Assembly: GCA_029721435.1 (NCBI GenBank)
Contig: CM056574.1
Location: 33,312,001 to 33,376,000 of the forward strand
DNA length: 64,000 nt
DNA from: Gymnothorax reevesii
Taxonomy: Eukaryota > Chordata > Actinopteri > Anguilliformes > Muraenidae
Direction: 5' to 3'
In this document: one piece after another, positions 20,864-32,600 of the stretch
Layout: each line of letters begins with the position of its first letter
Position numbering within the stretch: the stretch's first letter is position 1
Notes under the pieces: model-generated
What the model saw: only the letters and a program-made list of their open reading frames with translations
What the model was told of the DNA's origin: nothing
Databases searched by the model: none
Translations under genes and position numbers: made by a program

Positions 20864-21818
20864 TCATCGCTGTAAATCAGCGATGGACGCCATTGTGATT
20901 CGCGACAGCGTGAGCTCTGCAGTGCAATGAGTTTGGCTTGCTCTCTCCGACGTTGGATTAAGCAGAGCGAACTTCGTATTTATTCTATTTGAAATAAATA
21001 TCACAAATTTACTACCTTCTTTAGGGTTAGGGTTAGGCTTAGGATGTGAGGATTTTGGGAACAAGTCATCCCGGAGGGTTAGGGTTAGGATTAGGATTAG
21101 GGTTAGGGTTAGTGGTGAATCCACTGCTGCTCTCGGTCTCGCATTTCCCACTTGAACAGCAGCTTCTTTAGTTGGTACGGCACTGCTGCTTGATACATTA
21201 GCATTAATTTCCTTCAAAGGTTTTCTTGGCTTTAGGTGATACCGACAATTGAAAATCATCGAGAGAATCATTTGCTCCACAGTCAGCCATTTTAAGTTTA
21301 CGTGCGCCAAAACTTTGTCAAAACTTGTATTTAGACAATCCGAGGTGCAAACTTTATCATCATATATGTTTAAATTCATATATCGTAACTTTGATAGGTA
21401 AAAATGCATCTGACAAAATTGTTTATCCATCTTTTTAAACCCTTACCTTACTACAAGCAACAAAAAATGTTTTTTTTGGTGGCAAACATATTGTAAATTT
21501 GCTCCGAATATTGCAACATAAAGTATTTGTGCTTTCAATATAAAAATACTCATTTATTTTAGCAGAGTATAGTCGGAAATGCCCGAAAGCAACATATTCA
21601 ATCTCCCTAAGTGTACAAACACACAACACAGACAGAATACTTCTATGAAATAGCTTCAAAGGATTTCTACATCCATAAAGAGTTAAGGGCTTGACGGTTG
21701 GGCCCTTGCTGAGATGCTTCAGTTCACATCTACCAGCAGCTGTAGCCTGTACATATAATGTCACCATTATGATCTCTGCATAAGTTCTTCTCAGCTGAGG
21801 CTTCTCCACAGCCAACAC
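20864..21818 (-). other. Two adjacent unidentified minus-strand open frames
   Basis: A 127-codon frame (21818-21435) and a 188-codon frame (21430-20864) lie head to tail, 4 bp apart, on the minus strand. The second passes through the inverted-duplication arm and its TTAGGG repeats, giving a TLTLTL peptide, which argues against it being a real protein. The first has no recognised domain. Neither is supported beyond being open. Confidence 0.2.
21020..21310 (-). repeat. Second inverted-duplication arm with TTAGGG repeats
   Basis: Read on the minus strand this matches 16786-17008 with very few differences over about 200 bp. It then continues into two blocks of TTAGGG/TTAGGA units (21076-21114 and 21021-21043) separated by about 32 bp that are absent from the other arm. 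The inner edges of the two arms (17008 and 21020) are about 4.0 kb apart. Confidence 0.88.
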
Positions 21819-22159
21819 CTAATGAGGCATAAACAGTGTGTGCTTACCAATTCCCTTCAGACAAAAACAAACTGTTATGAGTCAATAAAAAGAAAATATG
21901 CATTATTGTGATGGCACAGCACGGAACTGGAAAGGTTGCAATGCCTTGCATTTGCCTTAGTCAGAGATCCTTCTAGTTGGGTCAAAAGCTCCTCTGACCA
22001 AGGCTTGTAATCTCCACCTCTCCATTCATGTTATTTACATAATCATAAACAGCATGAAACCTTGGCAGTGTTCTCAATTCCTCGCCTATATTCCACTGAC
22101 ATCTCTGAAATCAAATCATGCCCGTTCCCGTCACTGAAACGGTACACACATCTGTCTCT
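21819..22159. other. Presumed intron, no gene seen
   Basis: No feature is supported. Confidence 0.5.
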
Positions 22160-23375
22160 CCCTCATTTTCTGTCCGTCCTCATGCAGCTGAAACCTTGAC
22201 CCATGCTTTAATCATGTATGTTATCCTTGGATTATTACAGCTCTGTATTTTAAGGCCCCCTATCATATTCCCTGGAAAACATGGCAAAAAATCTGCTCTC
22301 ATCACCTCAGTGGAGTTCTGCCAACTCCACTGGCCGTTTACAGCCTCCTGCATTCTGCTCAAACTTCTCATTTTTTAACCTACAAAGCATAAAATGGCCT
22401 TGCAATCCATCTCCCTGAACTTCACCATTCGCACACACCAGCACCGGTCCACTTTCATTCACTGCACTCATACTCTGTGAATGACAGGTCAACCAGTGCT
22501 GCTGCCCCCTGAGCAGAGAATCCAACCCAAACACCTCTCACCAATGTTTACTGAAGATTTGAGGCCAACTCTGTAAACCTCGGAAAAAATTTTACCGAGG
22601 TATCCCGAAGTCTGTCCGGTTTACTTAAGTTTGGACAACACCTAAATGTTCACCTTCTCTCAAGGTGCCCCTTTTAAAAAATACATTATTTATCTGATTT
22701 CTTTGTGAGTTTGTGCTTTTGCAGATTGAATATATTCTGAATACTGAATGTGTTTTTGTTGTTCTGAATATAATGGTGGTGGTTTGCCCTTTGCCAGTTC
22801 CGGTATGCAGCACAGACACAGCAGGCTGAACTGTAGTACTGACCATTCCAAAGTTCCCACGAAATTCGGCCAATATTCATGTTTTTTTTCATACATCTGA
22901 AAATTCTTCCGAGAACCTCCGTAAAATTTTTCCAAGGTTTACAGAGTTGGCCTCAAATCTTCAGTAAACCTCGGCGTATTCTAAGTTTTTGAAGGAATTT
23001 CTCGGAAAAAGGTGCACTTTCTCGGTTTTTAGGTGCTACTAGTGTCTGTGAATGCTCAACCTGGTCATGGCTCAAAACACAACTGAAGACTCACCTCTTC
23101 ACAAAGCATTATGACACTCATCCCACTTCTACTCTCACCTTGCCTCTCCTGCGTCTTATCCCTCCCTTCGTTTGTTTCCATGGAGCCACAGCTTCCACGT
23201 CCGATGTTTGCATGCTTTTATCTCGCCACCTTGTTTTAGATTAATTTCCGTACTTCACTTTGCGGTTTTTATTTTGCTTGTTTGTCACTACTCAATTTTA
23301 TGGAATCGTTTTACCCTTTTAAGTGTCCTTGAGTGTGAGAAAGGCGCTATTAAACATAAACATGCGGAGCCACAA
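22160..23375 (+). mobile_element. L2-like LINE 3' end, split by a foldback insertion
   Basis: Before the insertion, in shifting frames, the plus strand reads remnants of a CR1/L2-type reverse transcriptase C-terminus: QLHWP (usual LHWLPV), ILLKLLIF followed by TYKA.NGLA, then LPELHHSHTPA. After the insertion it resumes with TQLKTHLFTKHYDTH, the family's usual FK..LKTHLF tail, and ends at about 23340-23360 with GAAAGGCGCTATTAAACATA, the typical tail (GCGCTATATAAATAAA) of such elements. It has multiple frameshifts and stops and is dead. Confidence 0.78.
22546..22969. mobile_element. Foldback element with 47 bp inverted repeats
   Basis: GTTTACTGAAGATTTGAGGC at 22546 begins a ~47 bp sequence that recurs inverted at about 22921-22969 with about two differences. 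Its inner part reads GTAAACCTCGG and TTTTAC. Sequence just outside the right arm (22970-23045) repeats CTCGG motifs and may also belong to the insertion. It splits a LINE, so it arrived later. Confidence 0.82.
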
Positions 23376-25407
23376 TGAGCTGTCAATATGTCATTTCTGA
23401 TCAAATCACACGGACCCTCCTCCTCCACAGAAAAGCACAGTTGGTTCAAACAAAATGGCCGCTTGATGGAATGAGTAGCTCGCCTCATTTCAGGTTTCAG
23501 AAAATGCTCTCTTTTATTACTGGTGTGCAGATGGGTGGAACAGGACGATCCGACGGACAGGCAGGATACAGGGGCGCGTAAAAGCTGCAAAATTCTCGGG
23601 AAGTGCACAAATTACATGAACGAAAGACAAGTGTTCAGAAGATCCAGCACAAACTCGCAATTGAGGGAAAAAAAAAATTCCAATCTTGTGCTCCCCTTCT
23701 CTCATTTCTCTCTCATTCTCGCCCTCAATTTCAAGTTCAACTGCGCTTTATTAGCAGGATAAGTAGACTATACACTCCCAAGCATATGAAAAATTTACTA
23801 GGCATTGAAAACCTGAAAGCCCCTTTACTCACTCTCTCACACTCTCGTTCTTTCTCTATACAGGAAAAGCCGCCCAGAATCCAGAGTAATTGCCGCCAGG
23901 CTGGCAGTAATGTAGCTGAGGGGAGAGAGCGCTCATTCAGCAGTTGATTAATTAGCCTAAGGGGATAGCACCGTAACAGACTAATGAGGATCTTTATTCC
24001 ATCACCAGCTCCAGGCCCACCTGCCCATTAAAACCAGCAAGAACCAACCAATGGGAGAACGTTTGTGTTTTTTTGTGTTCGTGTCACCTAGGGTCCATTT
24101 TTATGCATGTTATTGCTTGCTGGTGTATATGTTACCGTGGGGGAACGTTTACGCATGCTTGCGCAGGTCTGTGTGTGTATTTTGCCATGGGTTCATTTCT
24201 TGCACAGATCGTTCGCATATACTACTGAGCGTTGATGCCTGCATCTGCGCACTTTTTAGTGTTGCGTGGACGCTTGTGCATTTTTGTGTTCATGTGCGTA
24301 TGGGCGTGTGTGAGAGATGGACAGGAGCGTCAGGAGTGACGCTAATAATCTAAGGTGCACATTTTACACAGACTACAAGATAAACCAATTCATTCCTCGA
24401 CAGTCATCTGCCTAGATAAAGAAGAAGAGAGGGTCTCGCCAACTTTCTACCCCTCCTCTTTCCTCAGAGGGAGGGCTTTGAAGCAGACAGGAAACATCTC
24501 GTCCGACAGAAGGGATTTGCCGCCGGTGTGCGTTCTGTCAGCGAGACTCGGGAAAAACCGGAGCAGCAGAGGGATAAAACGGGGCGAGTTACTCAGCTTC
24601 CCATCCCTACTGTGCGTTTCTGCGTTTGCTCATTCGGTTCTTTTGATGCCGTTCAAAAGAGGAGCCTTTCTCCAGAATTCTGTAGAGCAGACGGTCAGTC
24701 TGTCGCCATGGCGATGCCCAGGACAGGAAAGGTGGCGAACAAAGTCCCGCAGACGTCCGCCTTTAACCAAGCCTCACGCTGCTTTGTATGTGCTGAAATT
24801 GAAGTTCGCCCCACTAATGTTTGCAGCAGTTCGCAGCGATGAGCAGACCACCGACAATTTGATGTCTGACGCAGCGAATACTGACTCGTTCAATACTCAT
24901 TAGGAACATTGATTTATATGGGGTGAGCCGAACGAGCATTGCCACTAACGATACATTAACTGCCCACCAAGTGGCCTTATCTGCATGTCATTGGATGGCA
25001 ACTGGAGCTCTGAGCACTGGAGGAAACCTATGCAGATTCATACAGGAAAGATCAATGAAAACATACTGCCACTTCAGTCAGTACAGATAATGGGCTCCTA
25101 AGATCTTCTATGAAGAGCCATGTTACCTCTCAAGACTCCTAGCTAAAGCTGTCTGCACACGAGTGGTCATGGCAACAGTGTCGGCATTCGGCCGAATGGT
25201 GTACAAAGTGGGGCAGCTGATTCACTGCGTTCCTACTGAGCTGTAAAGGCTTTTTGCACAAGGTTGGTTCATTGATCGATTATGATCAATGACACTTTCA
25301 ACTCTTTCTTATGGTCTTATCATGCTAGTTTTTCTACCCTCATCAAAGTAATGCAAGGAGCAGACACCTATGCTCATGGATTATTAACAGTCTCCAATTA
25401 GCATGGC
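23376..25407. other. Presumed intron, no gene seen
   Basis: 23860-24010 (AATTGCCGCC.., GTTGATTAATTAGCCTAAGG) has the unique, AT-core-rich look of conserved non-coding DNA but cannot be tested here. A plus-strand ATG at 24708 has good Kozak context (GTCGCCATGG) but opens only 44 codons of unknown type. 24060-24310 is TG-rich. Confidence 0.45.
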
Positions 25408-25583
25408 ATTCATGTCATTGGACTGTGGGAAGAAACCAAAGTACTTGGAGAAAAACACACATGAACACAGGGAGAACATACAAACTCCACAAAGACAGAA
25501 CATGCAAACTGCACAGATTTCTGAGGCCAGAATCAAACCTACAACCAGGGCAACAGTGCTACCCATTATGCCACCGTCTCGCC
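25408..25583 (-). mobile_element. SINE-like interspersed repeat, reverse copy
   Basis: The minus strand starts GGCGAGACGGTGGCATAATG and continues through GTTTGCATGTTCT, GGAGTTTGTATGTTCTCCC and CAGTCCAATGACATG. It is the same family as the plus-strand copy at 46833-47185. The head (GGC..GGTGGC.NAGTGG) is common to a widespread vertebrate/fish repeat. The copy is truncated at its 3' side. Confidence 0.72.
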
Positions 25584-28500
25584 TCTATTCATACGAGAAC
25601 AGGAGCCTATAATCCCACAGAAGCAGCCTTTGCGGAATCTGAAATGCCAGAAGCTTCCAAAGAAGTACCTTGCTTACTGGCAGCTTGTATTTCTCCACTG
25701 CATTGCATATTAAAAACAAGGTCTCAGCAAGACAACAGTACAGGCTGACTAGGTCTCCCAATATGAAGTCCAATGCCTGATCGCAGCCTCAGTCCAACTT
25801 GGATGTTCCAGTCTTTTTGGAGAGGCTAACCAACAAGCACCATGCAAATTTAGCTACTCAAAAGTCACACTAGGGTGCGAAACCACAGATTCACAGATAA
25901 GCTAACTTACATAGTTGGGGCCATTGACTGTGAATGGACGAAATATGTAAGTTGCTAACTCAGTTAACTTCTACGCTTTGGGGAAACGCACCCTTAAACA
26001 TTGTCTTAATTGAGCTTTTCAAAATCATTCTGCACAGCAGTCTTGTGCAAGCTGGCCACCTAATCCACAAACCGCAGAAGAAAAGGGAATGAGTTAATAC
26101 TTGGTGATCTTTTACTTTGAATGAAAAAAAGATTTTTCAAATATATAATCAAACTGTCAAAATGTGTACTGACAACTCACAATCAACAAATCAAGGACTT
26201 CCTCCATACACGCATGCATGCCGTGCACGCACGAATGCACATGCAGTTGCAGGTTTTCCCGCAGCTGTCAGGCTCCTAGGGGGCATGGCCAAGCAGCCGC
26301 CTCCAGCCGCCTCCATTGCCCCAATGGTTGCCAGATGCCAGCCAGACCATGCATCAAAACAACAGAGAGCTAATGAGAACTGTGCTTCTCCTCTGAACTA
26401 CAAATGGTGTGACAGATCTCATCCTTTCTCACACTCAAACAAGCACACACACAGGAAGCACAGTGCCCCTGCACTGTCTTTATATTTCAAGATATAAGTC
26501 CTCTTCATGCACTGCAGACTAGCACAGGCAAATAAAGTTCCCAGTCAATTGTAAACTACCACTCTGAGAAAGGTTCCACACGATGACCACAAATTCAACA
26601 GAAGTTTACATCACAAATCCAAGAAACAGCCTGAGCCAGCACAGGTCACATGGAAGAGGTCTGTTGCACACATCTTCCCACGCAAAGATGCCTCCTTGCC
26701 GCAAACTACACAAACACATGAAGCAGCCTTCCAGGATCACAGAAGTACTCAAACAGATCAGGCGAACTACAATCTAAACATGCTTCACACAACCCACAAA
26801 AGGAGCATGTGGAACGTGAAGCTACAGGGGCAAGGTCCTCGGAAAACCAGAAGTACACACCCACGCACGCTCAAAACCGCAAAGCCTGAACCAACGGAAA
26901 AATCAATGAACGATTACAGGCTCGCTGATAGACAATCCAGACAGACACCTTGAAGCAAATAGCTAATGGCGCACACAGACAGGGCAGGCGGCCAGGCTGT
27001 GCTGGGGCGAGTGGGTAAACCACAGCCCAGGCTGCGGAGGCCTGTTTTAGGGCTAGCTGCTAATGTGCAGTCAAGACCTGTTGGCAGGCGGAAACAAACA
27101 GACTGCGACCCATTGGATTGGGGATGTGAGGCGACACCTGTGGAGGTGAAAGATTTACACGAGAGCGAATGAGGGGGTTGGCCAATGTCTGGCTGCACGC
27201 CCAGGTCCAGCAGTCCGGATAAGGACGCCGCAATAGCAGAGGGAGGACAGACAGCGAGACAGAGAAGGACATAGGAAGGGCGATGGGTACACATCCGTTA
27301 CATTACCCCCAGCAGACTCTCCATGCACAGGAAGTACAGTCGCACACCCATTTCCTGTTTCCCAATCAGGTGGCCCCATACAGTCTCCCCACTTCAACAC
27401 AGAGCTCTGATTCAGCACTTTGGTTTCCCCTCGAGGGAGGGGAGTGATGGAAAGGTGGTGGTGCAGGCACACACAAACAAAACACACACATCAAAGCATG
27501 CTTCAGTGCTCTCGAATGAACACACACGCACTTACTCGGACATGACTGAGAAGCACACCGTCCGACTAGAGGAGAGGGAATGCATTTGTCAGGGTTTTAT
27601 GTGGCTTCGGTTTCCATTTCCAAGACAGGAAATCTCCTCGCAGCCTGTTATTCAGGATACTATCCTGACACTACCCCTGTCGTTCTGGGAAGCAACTTCC
27701 TCATTTCTGTGAGATTCCTTAGGGAAGTGCGGTTTTCTTTTTTTTTTTCTCCCCGACGGCGTGACCTGCATTCCGTTTCAGGGTTGCCCTCGAGTCAGAA
27801 CTCAGGGGTGCGAGACGCCAAACAACCCCCCTCCCTCCCAGACAACATCAGGAAACAGAGTCGGCATTCAGCAGTCCGGAGCGAAGTCGCACGTGTGAGC
27901 GCGTGGGCCTTTGGAGGGCCGGCCCGAGCTGGACGGTGCGGCCACTGACCCAGATTTCAGCAAAACAAACAGAACCCCATTCAGGCCCCCCTCTCATCCA
28001 GAAACAGGATCGCCTACACGAATGGCGGCTGCCAGGGCGACAGGACGAGAACTGAAGGAGTCTGCAAAGGAGCCTTGTCCTGACTGCTGCGGCTTCAGGA
28101 TTCATTTACAAACACAGCACTCCTTGGAAACACCCGCAGGACTGCCAAAACACTCAAAGTAGTGCCACAGATGAGCTGCACGCTTTTTTAAAATCCTAGT
28201 TAAATGGATTTCTCCCAGTTAAAAAATATGTATGACTTCAAGACCAAGAGCACAACTCCACATGCATATAAAAGTGCATCCCTCATTACATGTATAAGGA
28301 TTTCTGTATGTCTGTATGGAGCCCTGCTTGTGTTATCATCATCGTGTGTTTTGCATGCGAGTCATCAGGTACATTCATTAGTACGAGAGGCATCACAGAG
28401 AATAAGTTCCCAAAAGCGCATGCCTACATTACTGCAAGTATGCATGTATTTAGATGTGTGCTCCTTGGAGAGTGTGTATCAATAAATAACTGGTCATGTG

Positions 28501-29284
28501 AGAAGCAGCAACATTACATATGCTGCAATTTATGTTACATAACTGGCTTCGAGTGCTACAGCAGGGTTCAGGCCAGGTGCAAGTTAGCCCGTGGTACAGT
28601 CATATAGGCTCTGCCTCCAAACTGATCTGCGCCCACATCATGCACCTTCAACCCAAACACACCCCAAGAGCGTGGGCAAGACTGGCGACTGAGAAACGGC
28701 CAAACCACTGCGTAGATGGGGAGTGTGGGGGAGTAATCGCACACACACACCACTTCAATACTTCACTACTCCCATAATAGTCTTGTAGGACTAATTGGTC
28801 TCGAAATCTATTTTTCACCCGCACCAGATGAAAATATTAGCTTGTCTTAAGTTATATTCATAACACATTGTTTATATGCTTGCTTGAGAGGAGGGACTTT
28901 TTATTTTTGCATTTCTGGCAAATCTTGAAATGAGTCACATAGTCTCACCTCCTTGGGGATATTATTGTCAAAGAAAAAAGTTAAAGAAATAAGATTCTGA
29001 GCCCAAATATAGGATTATTTATTAATCTACTTTTTTGGTTTTTGCGATGCAGAATGATGAGTGTTGTCAGAGAGGGAGGGGCCGACGGGGGGGGGTCACA
29101 TCATCTACTTAAAGGTGAGCTGGCCCCGCCCCCAGCATCTGCCTCTTTGTCCACCAGTGACAGAGGCATGTGGCCATGAACATTCCGGGCCGCGCTCAGA
29201 GCACTCGCTTCAGTTCACTCTGCTGCTGCTCTGCTCACCACAGGACCCTCACAACAGCTGTGCGCTCGTAAGCAGCGCATTTAC
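25584..29284. other. Presumed intron, no gene seen
   Basis: No repeat or exon could be supported. GC rises at 27760-28080. The frames there do not resemble CFDP1 N-terminal sequence. Confidence 0.45.
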
Positions 29285-29680
29285 AATTAATCTCTCTCCC
29301 TCTCGCTCCTTCCTCCCGTCTTTGTACAGCACTCCTCTCTCCTGCATGTGCCACCACAGTCTAATCCTCTCCTTCTCTCCTTTTTTCTCTATATCTCACC
29401 AACTCCACCTTTCTTTCTCCATCGACTGGCTCTGCATCGCTTTCCTCTTCTTCAATTTTCTCTGCCTGCCTAGCCCTGCTCACCGCTGCCCTCCCTCACC
29501 CTTATTTCACCCACTGCCCATTTCCAGTTTTAGTCCTCTCACCCACACTCTCTCTCTCTCTCCTCATACCATTCTCTACATCTTCTCTCCATCCCTCCCC
29601 CTCATTCTCTGCATCTCTCTGCAATTCCCCTCCCTCTCTCCCGTTCAGCTGCACTCTTTTACACTTTGCCTCTCTCGTCC
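29285..29680 (+). repeat. Polypyrimidine-rich block
   Basis: Dominated by CTC, TCC and CTCTCT with interruptions. The 239-codon plus-strand frame across it (29061-29780) is a Ser/Leu/Pro artefact. Confidence 0.85.
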
Positions 29681-32600
29681 GTCAGCGGCCCGAGCTGAGC
29701 TCGTAGGCGAGTGGAGACTAGCAGTGGAATCCTGGCTCTCAGAAACGTGCAGGGCCGTAGGGAGGGGTGAGATGAGATGAACACATTTATTCAGATTCAA
29801 AATCATGAGAATAACCCCCATTAATCTGGGAGGGCAAAAGGAGGGAGGAAGAGGGAAAGAGAGAGGGGTACAGAGCCACATAGAGACACTAAGCACAGTC
29901 AGACAGAGAGGGAGGGGCCCAGAACTACACTTCGTGTGTCGTGAGTTTTTTGCGTGCTTTTTGAAGACAAGATTTAAGTTTTGCAGTCACGTGCGTGCAC
30001 ACTTTTGCGTGAGTTCACGTGCCAGGCACGAAGAGTTCATGAGGTTGTCTGCCTTGCATCTAATCCACCTTTATCAACTAGACCAGAGCAAGGAGTCGCG
30101 TCAAATGACGGCCGAGATAGTAAGGAGCGTGATTGAATGTACTTGATTGTACGAGATTGAGCGTGTGTGTGGCAAGTGTTTTTTTTGCAAGTGTAAATTC
30201 ATGTGCGTGTGCCTGGGAGTGTTTCTATAGTTGCGCGCATTCATGTATGCATCAGCCATCACTTCGTGCGCATGTTTCAACGCGTTTACACATGTGCATC
30301 ACGCCACACGCACGTGTACCTTTTTCATCTCTAATACAGTAGGCGGATCTGCGAAATCGAACATCTTGACGCGCTTAAGGCTCTGCGTGCAGCCGGGAAA
30401 CCCGCGGTACGGAGCGAGCGGACCCTGCAACAATGGGAATATATCTCCATCGTCTCCACAAAGCCCTCCTCTCCCTCCTCAGGACCCAGTGGTGGGGAAA
30501 CCACACACACGCTCCTGCTGCCGTTGCTCTGGTAACGCCAGCAAACACGCACCAAGGTAAAGAGTGATGCTGCCTGGGCTTTACTTTTAGGGGAGGGGAT
30601 GGGGATTAATGTAGCTGCACCAGGAGGCCTAAAGCATGAAATGGCACATCAGGGATTCATGCTGGTAACCATCCTGCTCACTTTGTACGCCGTGAACTTT
30701 AGCGCTCGAAAGCCCTGTGCACAGTATGTGCGGAGGGAGGACAGCTTTACCGAAATGTACCGTAGCGCGATAGCAAGTGAACTCGTTCAAGCGAGAGGAC
30801 GGAGCTTCAAATCATAGCCGTGAACTTGCAAATGAATTGTTGGGAAGTCACCGTGGACAACAGATGCTGCAGAGCTTAATGCGTGAACCACCTGGCCAAT
30901 TCAGTAAAATCGAGATACTCCTGGCTGTACTCCACAAACACGCTGCCTCCAACTGCCATTTATAAGGCCTTTTGCAGACCGCAGCTAAGCACACACAGAG
31001 CAGTGTTCGAGGAAGTGCTTCCCCCTGTAGTCTTATGGGTCGCTGTTTTTGCCAGCGAGCCTGCGGTATTCGCTCCTTTATCCAAAAACAGACCTCAGCG
31101 GGAGCAGCACCTCCGCTCCAGTTGGGGCAGCGGAGTGGCAAACTGCCGCTGGGGCTCAGGGCGAGGGTGTCGGGAGAAAGCTCTAGCTCAGCACAACACT
31201 TTCAGTGAGGGTTACGGAGTGATGTTGGCACAAGTCAAGCTGCTACTCCAGTCAGGGTAAAACACTGGCGGAAACCACACGAGAGGTTTCACATTTTGCA
31301 ATGCGAGCATCTAGCATCATTGTGCCCATTTCAAAAACATGAACACCAAATGATGACAAACCCACATCAACACACTGAGTTTTGGGTAAATTCCATTTCA
31401 ACTGAGTCAATTCAGGAAACAAACTGACGGTCAGCCGAGGATCTGAAGTCCCCGTGAACTGCAGTGGACATTTCCATTTTCCCATTATCCATTCCATTTT
31501 CAAAAAGCAGACACAGCCTATGGGTGCGCTCCTGTGAAACAGGGAAAGTACAAGTTTGCACTGCCATCATCAAGACTCAGTACACAGCTGGGAGTTGGGC
31601 GGTACTCACTCCATACCTCCAATGTTTGAAGGGCCGAAATGCCGGTCCATCACAACAGTGTTTCGTTTCATTGGGTGGTGGGGGGGATTCAGTTTCATTT
31701 TTTTTGCGGGGGAGAAAATGATTGATTTCCACCATTGACCAGGTGGCGGAATGTGCATTTAATTCCGTTGATTCATAACACATTGTTACGTGTGGGTGGA
31801 GAAATAACATGTAAATCCCGCGACGTGCAAATTTAGGGTTTTTCCATTTTCTTGCGGGTCCGCGGTTTTTGCCAGATGCGGGTCACTTGGGAGCCATGTC
31901 GCACTGAATCAGGCGTTGCGGCACCAACGCCAGTCCTCAAATTCATTTGAATGGGACTAGTGTGTTTTGGCCATGGCAATGGGAACAGCAGGAGATGCCA
32001 AAAAAATAGTCAAAACAGAATCAACTTTTGGAGAAGCGTCATCCTACATGCTGCAGCGGCCAGTCCACGCGAGTCAGCAATCAGAGCGGAGAACGTCCAA
32101 GGGAAGAAGAAATTTGTTTACCATTTAGCATCGTAGCATTCCGCTGTTTAAGTAACTACTTTTGTACATAGATGGAAGAGAGACTGATCGCGACGACCTT
32201 TCAAGAGCAGTAAAGCCCCAGCATGAGGGACGCTGAAAGATGCTCCTTGCCGTGTAGTTGCTTGGCATTTTATTGCCCAAAGAGTAGGGATTTCTGGATA
32301 GAATTCCTACTGGTGCTACACTTAGCATGGCTAGCAAATGCTAGCAGCATGAATACCCAAAACTCAATGGTGTGCTGTTGAGTTACTTTCAGGTACGTTA
32401 CCGCCACTTTCTGGAATGGGAGGGTTAAGTTAACGACATGACGTCACAAAAATAGGCTTTCAAGTATAACTCCCATTCCTTGCGTGAATCGCGGCAGTGC
32501 CTGGTTTGGTGTGAACAATGCCTTAGGCAGTAAGCATGCTCAGAGGACTCTTCAGATGGCAACCAGAGAAGGGTGGGGAGGACTGGTTACAGGTGTGAGT

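Noticed and set aside
20864..21430. 188-codon minus-strand frame as a gene
   Set aside because: Its middle is telomere-type repeat (TLTLTL) and the homologous arm at 16786 breaks the frame differently.
24708..24842. 44-codon frame with a good Kozak ATG
   Set aside because: Too short, with no recognised family and no supporting splice signals.
29061..29780. 239-codon plus-strand frame, the longest in the window
   Set aside because: It runs over a CT-rich block and its composition is that of the repeat; no motif is seen.
30331..30400. Minus-strand KRVKMFDFADPP string after a CAG, as a possible cfdp1 exon (family has a KVFDFAGEEV motif)
   Set aside because: Only FDFA matches; the strongly conserved GEEVRVTKEV that should follow is absent. 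Probably coincidence.
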